From: Methanobacteriota archaeon
Lineage (GTDB): Archaea; Thermoplasmatota; Poseidoniia; Poseidoniales; SP79
Length of the DNA: 5,442 nt
Assembly: GCA_002715545.1 (NCBI GenBank)
Contig: PAZI01000027.1
Location: 119,509-124,950, forward strand
Direction: 5' to 3'
In this document: positions 1-3,893 of the stretch, in pieces
Layout: each line of letters starts with the position of its first letter
Numbering within the stretch: position 1 is the stretch's first letter
Notes under the pieces: model-generated
What the model was told of the DNA's origin: nothing
Databases searched by the model: none
What the model saw: the letters and a program-made list of their open reading frames with translations, nothing else
Made by a program: the position numbers and the translations under genes

Positions 1-800
1 CCGATATGAGGCTTTAGCGGATCAGGATTAAACATAACCTTGACCCAAAGTTTCTTTTTCTCAGATGTGTCCATCGGCACTGGGAAGATGCGAAGTTTTC
101 CACCAACAAGCTGATATGATGTATTTGACCTTCTAACTCTGTTACTAATATCCATCTGGCCGGCACGAAGAATATCTTCAAAAACTGGAAGCACATAGAA
201 AACTGTTTCAGGTGTAAATGACTCGAATGAAAACTCATTATTTAGATAGTTTATGGCTGACGTGGTATCGAAAAAACGATAAGCAGCCATAGGTGAAAAG
301 TGCATAACCTCCATTATCTTCATTCGAGTACGTGGAGAATTTAGGCTACTACTGACTATTAGATCTCCGCTAGAATCTTTTAACTCTTCATAGATATCAT
401 AATCTTGTCGGCCTGTCTCCAGCTCAATTGAACCTGAAACTATTTCATATGAGCCACCCACACCAGCTTCACCAGCATATGGTTCAGCTGCGCGCATTAG
501 AAATTCAAGATTTTGTCTTGGGTGAAGTTCTTGTGCCCCAGAAAGTGATCCAGTTGGAATACCTAATAAATTGGTTAATTGCGACTTTCCGTGAGCTTCT
601 AAGACGATTCTGCCATACTCGAGGAATGATTCTTCAAAGCAAGCCCATACCTGTTTCTTGGTTAGTTCGACACTAAGAATATCATCACCCAATTTTCTTT
701 TAACAAAAGTCACCATTGAATCCGCTTCGCGAATAAAATCCTGATCTTCGTCAAAAAAACCGAAGGGCGTTGGCCTAAATGTATTAGAAAATGAAGACAT
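1..800 (-). CDS. Probable virion structural protein, neck/connector-like (3' end outside window)
   Basis: Reading the minus strand from ATG at 800 gives 266 codons with no stop to the window edge, so the C-terminus is missing. The start is preceded by AGGAG six bases upstream. The protein begins MSSFSNTFRPTPFGFFDEDQ. Residues 21-70 look helical and carry the acidic pattern ILSVELTKKQVWACFEESF, which resembles helical segments of phage head-completion or connector proteins. Residues 95-135 include a Gly-rich stretch (EAGVGGSYEI) followed by SGSIELETGRQDYDI. Residues 225-256 (YQLVGGKLRIFPVP, then KKKLWVKV) look like a beta hairpin. No signal peptide or membrane segment is seen. I recall similar arrangements in unnamed structural proteins of marine myoviruses, but only from memory, so neck/connector is a tentative role. 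The surrounding late-gene block supports a virion protein. Its ribosome-binding site sits inside a perfect hairpin (802-837), suggesting translational control. Confidence 0.8.
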   Translation of the reverse strand, partial: MSSFSNTFRPTPFGFFDEDQDFIREADSMVTFVKRKLGDDILSVELTKKQVWACFEESFLEYGRIVLEAHGKSQLTNLLGIPTGSLSGAQELHPRQNLEFLMRAAEPYAGEAGVGGSYEIVSGSIELETGRQDYDIYEELKDSSGDLIVSSSLNSPRTRMKIMEVMHFSPMAAYRFFDTTSAINYLNNEFSFESFTPETVFYVLPVFEDILRAGQMDISNRVRRSNTSYQLVGGKLRIFPVPMDTSEKKKLWVKVMFNPDPLKPHI

Positions 801-801
801 A

Positions 802-837
802 TCTCACTCCTGATCTAAATATGGAACAGGAGTGAGA
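802..837 (-). promoter_or_regulatory. Hairpin sequestering the Shine-Dalgarno of the left-end gene
   Basis: TCTCACTCCTG at 802-812 and CAGGAGTGAGA at 827-837 are perfect 11-bp inverted repeats around a 14-base loop. In the minus-strand transcript the 3' arm contains the AGGAG of the gene starting at 800, and the stem ends one base before the start codon. The structure would hide the ribosome-binding site. It is not followed by a T run, so it is not a typical terminator. The pairing is seen directly; a regulatory role is inferred, though such hairpins are known in phage T4 late genes. Confidence 0.6.
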
Positions 838-870
838 ATATCTTGAAGATGTGAGAAATATGTTATCGAA

Positions 871-1308
871 TTACGACCATTGCTCGATCATAACTGAAAC
901 CCTGATCTTAGCGCCGCCTGCATTTACGTCACCATGGTGAACGTACAGGTCTAATGCACCAACTGCGGCGTCTCTTACAAGAGCATCACACGCACCTGCC
1001 GCGGTGCCAACAGCTTCATTTGGTAACGTGAAGTCTCCAGAAAGTATATTAATATCACCACCAGCGGCCGCACCCAACGACGTAATATTTACATCAGTCG
1101 CGCCAGCTGTTAAAACTTCGACTTTCCAGCCTAGACATAGAGCGCCTGCCGGAATATTAATCGTAGTATCATTTTGTGTACCGTCTGCAAGCGTAAGTGT
1201 CGCAGTGAGGTGGCTAATTGTTCTTGTAATTGCACCCTGTGTTAAAACTTGGCCTGTACCTGTGCCATCTGTTACAAGACCTTTTACATCTGTCATTTCA
1301 ATTTTCAT
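871..1308 (-). CDS. Small phage protein, paralogue B of a tandem pair
   Basis: This 145-residue protein has no family I recognise. It is clearly homologous to its upstream neighbour at 1318-1764. Both share QGA[IL]TRTISH[IL]TAT at residues 24-37, a PAG..LGWK[IV]EVL block near residues 53-66, NIT.LG near 74-79, and a C-terminal HGD...K[IV]RV[ST]V..E.W ending in WS here. The composition is rich in Ala, Gly, Thr and Val with alternating hydrophobic residues, suggesting a compact beta-rich fold with no signal peptide or membrane segment. The start at 1308 has only a weak purine site (AAGGG) about seven bases upstream. It begins nine bases after the stop of its neighbour, so translational coupling is likely. 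An internal ATG at 1296 lacks a better site. Position near the capsid gene suggests a head-decoration or other virion surface protein, but this is inference. Confidence 0.88.
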   Translation of the reverse strand: MKIEMTDVKGLVTDGTGTGQVLTQGAITRTISHLTATLTLADGTQNDTTINIPAGALCLGWKVEVLTAGATDVNITSLGAAAGGDINILSGDFTLPNEAVGTAAGACDALVRDAAVGALDLYVHHGDVNAGGAKIRVSVMIEQWS

Positions 1309-1317
1309 AATTTACCC

Positions 1318-1764
1318 TTAAGCCCAAGTTTCTAAAAGAACTGTAACTCTAACCTTAGAAGAACGACCTTCGGCACCAGGGTCGCCATGGGTTATCATTA
1401 ATTCCGTAGCCGGCATGTCGATGTCTCTTGTCGCGGCGACTGCGGCTCCCGCTAGAGATGCCACAGCATTACCAGCTAGCGCAATAGTACCTGATATTGC
1501 GTCATCGTCAACGCCCTTAATCCCCAGATCAGTAATATTACCTGCAACGGCGCCGGTAACTTCTAATACTTCTATCTTCCAACCTAAAGCACGTGAACCA
1601 GCTGGTGGGGTAATGCCTAAATCTGTTGTTGTTGTTCCATTAGCGGTATTCACGGTTGCTGTGATGTGACTAATAGTTCTAGTGAGAGCTCCTTGCTCTA
1701 AAGTAACTCCTGATCCTGTCTCTTGAACGAGACCCTTCGTATCCATATGTCGAATCTTTGGCAT
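1318..1764 (-). CDS. Small phage protein, paralogue A of a tandem pair
   Basis: This is a 148-residue protein without a recognised family. It is the paralogue of the next gene downstream, roughly 35-40% identical by eye over its full length, with the same motif order: QGALTRTISHITAT at 24-37, PPAG.RALGWKIEVL at 53-67, NITDLG at 76-81 and a C-terminal HGD...KVRVTVLLETWA. The least similar part is the middle (about residues 82-118), where it has acidic and Ala/Gly-rich stretches. The ATG at 1764 is preceded by AAGGAG seven bases upstream, a strong ribosome-binding site that supports this start over the internal ATG at 1746. A 112-base leader separates it from the gene upstream and may hold a promoter. 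There is no export signal. The pair could form homologous subunits of a virion component such as capsid decoration, but nothing in the sequence proves this. Confidence 0.9.
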   Translation of the reverse strand: MPKIRHMDTKGLVQETGSGVTLEQGALTRTISHITATVNTANGTTTTDLGITPPAGSRALGWKIEVLEVTGAVAGNITDLGIKGVDDDAISGTIALAGNAVASLAGAAVAATRDIDMPATELMITHGDPGAEGRSSKVRVTVLLETWA

Positions 1765-1876
1765 GATCTTTCTCCTTTTTTGTCTGCAAGATTCCGCACC
1801 GCTGGCAGGGTCAGCTGATCAAAAATGATGCGGGCCTACTAATAATTATAGAGAAAGATTGAATTTACAAAAAGAA
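1765..1876 (-). other. Intergenic leader with weak potential secondary structure
   Basis: This 112-base gap is the longest non-coding stretch in the window together with 3783-3893. In the transcript direction it holds an AT-rich block with a TATAATTA element, then CCGCA and TGCGG arms (1829-1833 and 1794-1798) enclosing smaller possible stems, including the palindrome TCAGCTGA at 1811-1818. It ends in the AAGGAG ribosome-binding site of the gene starting at 1764. No terminator is visible after the upstream gene. Structure is suggested only by short matches. Confidence 0.35.
1843..1850 (-). promoter_or_regulatory. Candidate T4-type late promoter element
   Basis: The minus strand reads TATAATTA here, matching seven of eight bases of the T4 late promoter TATAAATA. 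It lies in the longer intergenic gap, in the correct orientation, and would give a leader of roughly 70 bases before the paralogue pair. No sigma-70 type -35 box is obvious. A 7/8 match in AT-rich DNA can arise by chance, so this is a candidate only. Confidence 0.3.
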
Positions 1877-2176
1877 TTAGCTTCTTGTGATACCGGCTCT
1901 TCGTAAACGACGAAGTACCTTAAAGTCAGGTTGGCTTTCTGCCCAGGTAAGAATAACGTCTCTTAGCTGCATATCTTTTACTTCTGATATTGATTTTTTG
2001 AGACTTGCAACTTCATTTTTCAAAGTCGCAACAGTCTTTTTAAGGGCCTCCACTTCTGTCTTAGAAGTTGAAGTGGTGGTCGCCTTTGCCTTTGTAGCAG
2101 TTGTCTTTGCCTTTGTAGCAGTTGTCTTTGCCTTTGTAGCAGTTGTCTTCGTTGTAGTCTTTTTAGCTGTAGCCAT
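1877..2176 (-). CDS. Basic Lys/Thr/Ala-repeat protein with coiled coil
   Basis: This 99-residue protein has no named family. Residues 2-38 are low complexity, rich in Lys, Thr and Ala, and contain three repeats of the heptapeptide TKAKTTA, similar in character to histone H1-like tails. Residues 42-66 form a textbook heptad pattern with V42, L45, V49, L52, V56, L59, I63 and V66 at a/d positions, so a coiled-coil oligomer is likely. The C-terminus (residues 85-98) is again basic, ending FKVLRRLRRAGITRS. The ATG at 2176 is chosen because AGGAGG lies five bases upstream; extending to the TTG at 2200 would translate the ribosome-binding site. The tail may bind DNA or an acidic partner, and the coil may trimerise or dimerise it. 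It could be an internal head or scaffold-type protein, but the role is unknown. It is not recognisably an antitoxin for the neighbouring kinase-like protein. Confidence 0.85.
   Translation of the reverse strand: MATAKKTTTKTTATKAKTTATKAKTTATKAKATTTSTSKTEVEALKKTVATLKNEVASLKKSISEVKDMQLRDVILTWAESQPDFKVLRRLRRAGITRS
2085..2147. repeat. Three exact tandem 21-bp repeats
   Basis: The 21-base unit TTTGCCTTTGTAGCAGTTGTC (plus strand; 2085-2105) recurs exactly at 2106-2126 and 2127-2147. It keeps the reading frame and encodes a seven-residue Lys/Thr/Ala unit in the basic tail of the 99-residue protein. Flanking sequence contains degenerate partial copies. Absence of synonymous differences implies recent expansion or ongoing slippage and suggests length variation between relatives. 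Confidence 0.92.
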
Positions 2177-2180
2177 GTTT

Positions 2181-2187
2181 GCCTCCT
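2181..2187 (-). promoter_or_regulatory. Strong Shine-Dalgarno deciding the 2176 start
   Basis: The minus strand reads AAGGAGGC directly upstream of ATG at 2176, with AGGAGG spaced five bases from the codon. This is among the best ribosome-binding sites in the window and fixes the start of the coiled-coil protein, ruling out the TTG at 2200. The arms TTTAGC (2215-2220 on the transcript) and GCTAAA (2187-2192) form a weak six-base inverted repeat that abuts it. Confidence 0.8.
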
Positions 2188-2222
2188 TTAGCTTAGACAA
2201 AATGAATAATAATAGCTAAAAA

Positions 2223-3782
2223 TTAATCGTTTAATAAGCCTGCATTTTTTCGCCAGCGCTCGAAAAGAAGATTGTCTTTGGTCTTTTTAGAGCGAGCGGA
2301 CTCATCTTTAATTGTGACTTTCTCCGTTGGGTTGGTACCATCGCCAAAAAGACTATCTTTCCACGGAACTTGGCCGTGCTTTTTTGCGCCTCTAACGAAT
2401 GGGGGTTTAACACTTTGGAGATAATCTGTCAATTTGTCTTTTGTAACACCAGAAAATCCCATCTTTTCGAAAGCGGCAATAACTTTATCTTGTTCTTCAT
2501 CACTTAAATCAGTAGGTAATCCACCACCGACTTTTTCAACAGCATCAGAATCTAACTCTGCTTGTTTAGCAGCATATTTCTCCATACCCTTAAGTGATCT
2601 AGCCCCAGTTTTAGAACCAGAAGATTCATCATCGCAACCCTCAATGTCAAGATGTCCTGTACCTGTGCCTAGCGGTTCACAAATAGCATTACCAATTGGT
2701 CGACCCTTTACTTTCACACCCTCTGGATCAAACGGGTTGGGTGGATGATAGAGATGAATTTGATCAAATCCTGCGCTTTCCATAGCTTCAATAGCTGCAC
2801 CCTTCTTTGTGATTTTACCAGAACCATCTATCTCCGGACCAGCCGCAAAGATACGCTCAACTTCAGATTGCGCGACACGTCTACCACCAGTCGATGCGCG
2901 GTGAAGATTAGCTATACGTGTGCGCTCAGCTGGTTGGTGGATATAAACACCAATGATCTTAAGACCTGCGAAGTCTGCGTCTCCCTTTAAGTCTCCAAGA
3001 GCTGCAATTCGACCGGTATCGGCTGTTGACTCCCCAGCTTGATCTGCTAAATATACTGTTGCGTAAGGTGTTCCGGAAATTTCCTTTGCGTCGCCCATTA
3101 GCGATTTAAGCTCTTTCTTAACATCATCCATATAACGACCTGCTGCCGCGGCTCGAATACCAAGCGTTGGAGAACCATCATTTGGACCCATCATTGCATT
3201 AGTATCATCATCTAAACCATCAATAGCTTTTGAAAAACCCCTAGCTTGAGTAAAAAACGCTGCAGTGTTAGGAAAATCCGCAAATTCTTTTGCGCCGCCG
3301 CCATCTTTAAGTTTTTCAAATGCTGACTTACTAAGGATTGATCCTAGCTCAAATTTCTTACCCTTTTCATTCACATGAAAATAATCACCAATAATTGAGT
3401 CGAAGTCTTCCCCACCAGATACTCTTCCCTCTATCTCTTTAAAAATCGCAGGAGCTAATGATTTGCTAGTGATGTTAACCATAGCAGCATCTTCTTCTTG
3501 AAATTGTTTTTGGCCTTGATCTGCAAGCTGATCTAAATAATCTTCAAAATTTTGCTCTGAGTTTGCGCCTATAAAATCACCAATAGCAGACTTTGCAGCA
3601 CCTTTACCAGCAGCTGGTGGTCCATAAAGAACAACAAGTGTAATAGGCTTAGCATCGGCATCTTGAACCTGTTGGGTTAGGGCAGCTTCTGCTTCTTTTA
3701 ATATATTGCGAAGCTTATCCTTACGGGTTAATTTCTTTCTTTTACTGGCCTTAATGTTGTAAAGCTCTCTTAAAGATTTCAT
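2223..3782 (-). CDS. P-loop kinase-like protein, zeta-toxin/adenylate-kinase-like
   Basis: This 519-residue protein starts at an ATG with AGGAG five bases upstream. Residues 1-30 are strongly basic (MKSLRELYNIKASKRKKLTR...). Residues 48-64 form a beta strand and Walker A loop, LVVLYGPPAAGKGAAKS, with G54, G59 and K60; the GKG form is typical of adenylate kinases and related nucleotide or sugar kinases. Residues 276-303 (IIGVYIHQPAERTRIANLHR then STGGRRV) resemble the strand and Arg/GGR segment of zeta-toxin-like kinases. Residues 380-519 are a polar, probably flexible tail ending LLFERWRKNAGLLND. A catalytic acid cannot be assigned confidently. The family assignment is inference from motifs, and the substrate is unknown. 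No antitoxin-like partner is adjacent. L28-K-E30 followed by A31 matches the T4 gp21 prohead protease pattern ([LI]-x-E then a small residue), hinting that the protein might be packaged and processed. It follows the capsid terminator, so it probably has its own promoter or depends on readthrough. Confidence 0.88.
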   Translation of the reverse strand: MKSLRELYNIKASKRKKLTRKDKLRNILKEAEAALTQQVQDADAKPITLVVLYGPPAAGKGAAKSAIGDFIGANSEQNFEDYLDQLADQGQKQFQEEDAAMVNITSKSLAPAIFKEIEGRVSGGEDFDSIIGDYFHVNEKGKKFELGSILSKSAFEKLKDGGGAKEFADFPNTAAFFTQARGFSKAIDGLDDDTNAMMGPNDGSPTLGIRAAAAGRYMDDVKKELKSLMGDAKEISGTPYATVYLADQAGESTADTGRIAALGDLKGDADFAGLKIIGVYIHQPAERTRIANLHRASTGGRRVAQSEVERIFAAGPEIDGSGKITKKGAAIEAMESAGFDQIHLYHPPNPFDPEGVKVKGRPIGNAICEPLGTGTGHLDIEGCDDESSGSKTGARSLKGMEKYAAKQAELDSDAVEKVGGGLPTDLSDEEQDKVIAAFEKMGFSGVTKDKLTDYLQSVKPPFVRGAKKHGQVPWKDSLFGDGTNPTEKVTIKDESARSKKTKDNLLFERWRKNAGLLND

Positions 3783-3839
3783 AAACTCTCCTAGTGGCGT
3801 GAATATTCAATAATAAATATCACCAAACCGGCAAAAAGT

Positions 3840-3868
3840 AAAAAAAAAGGGTGGCCAAAAGGCCACCC
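3840..3868 (-). terminator. Rho-independent terminator after the capsid gene
   Basis: In the transcript direction GGGTGGCC, a TTTT loop and GGCCACCC form a perfect eight-base stem (3849-3856 and 3861-3868), followed by nine T residues (3840-3848). This is a classic intrinsic terminator located 25 bases after the capsid stop codon. It should separate abundant capsid mRNA from the kinase-like gene, with partial readthrough possible. Confidence 0.93.
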
Positions 3869-3875
3869 CTTAATT

Positions 3876-3893
3876 TAGAGTTGTTCTACTCTA
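3876..3893 (-). other. Small hairpin just after the capsid stop codon
   Basis: TAGAGT (3876-3881) and ACTCTA (3888-3893) are perfect six-base inverted repeats around a six-base loop, directly adjoining the capsid stop codon and ahead of the main terminator. It could contribute to 3' end stability of the capsid mRNA. The stem is short and AT-containing, so a function is only a possibility. Confidence 0.4.

Noticed and set aside
428..676. Plus-strand frame of 82 codons and a minus-strand frame at 14-238
   Set aside because: Both lie within the continuous left-end gene read from 800, which has the better start and a protein-like composition.
802..837. Interpretation of the 11-bp hairpin as a transcription terminator
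   Set aside because: No T run follows the stem, which instead overlaps the start site of the next gene.
1086..1093. TGTAAATA late-promoter-like match on the minus strand
   Set aside because: It lies inside the coding sequence of a paralogue without a downstream gene start nearby, so chance is the simpler explanation.
1004..1321. Plus-strand open frames opposite the paralogues (also 1415-1669, 1887-2219, 2434-2748)
   Set aside because: They are antisense shadows of well-supported minus-strand genes, lack good ribosome-binding sites and have unnatural composition.
1877..2200. TTG start at 2200 for the coiled-coil protein, giving 107 residues
   Set aside because: The extension would translate the AGGAGG site itself, and the ATG at 2176 has ideal spacing from it.
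1877..3782. Kinase-like gene plus coiled-coil gene as a zeta/epsilon toxin-antitoxin pair
   Set aside because: The small protein shows no epsilon-type features, is a Lys/Thr repeat and coiled coil, and follows rather than precedes the kinase; the order and setting fit late virion genes better.
3811..3820. TATAAATA-like element in the plus strand (AATAAATA) before the kinase-like gene
   Set aside because: It is on the wrong strand for any gene here, and the minus strand has no matching late element or spaced -35/-10 pair.
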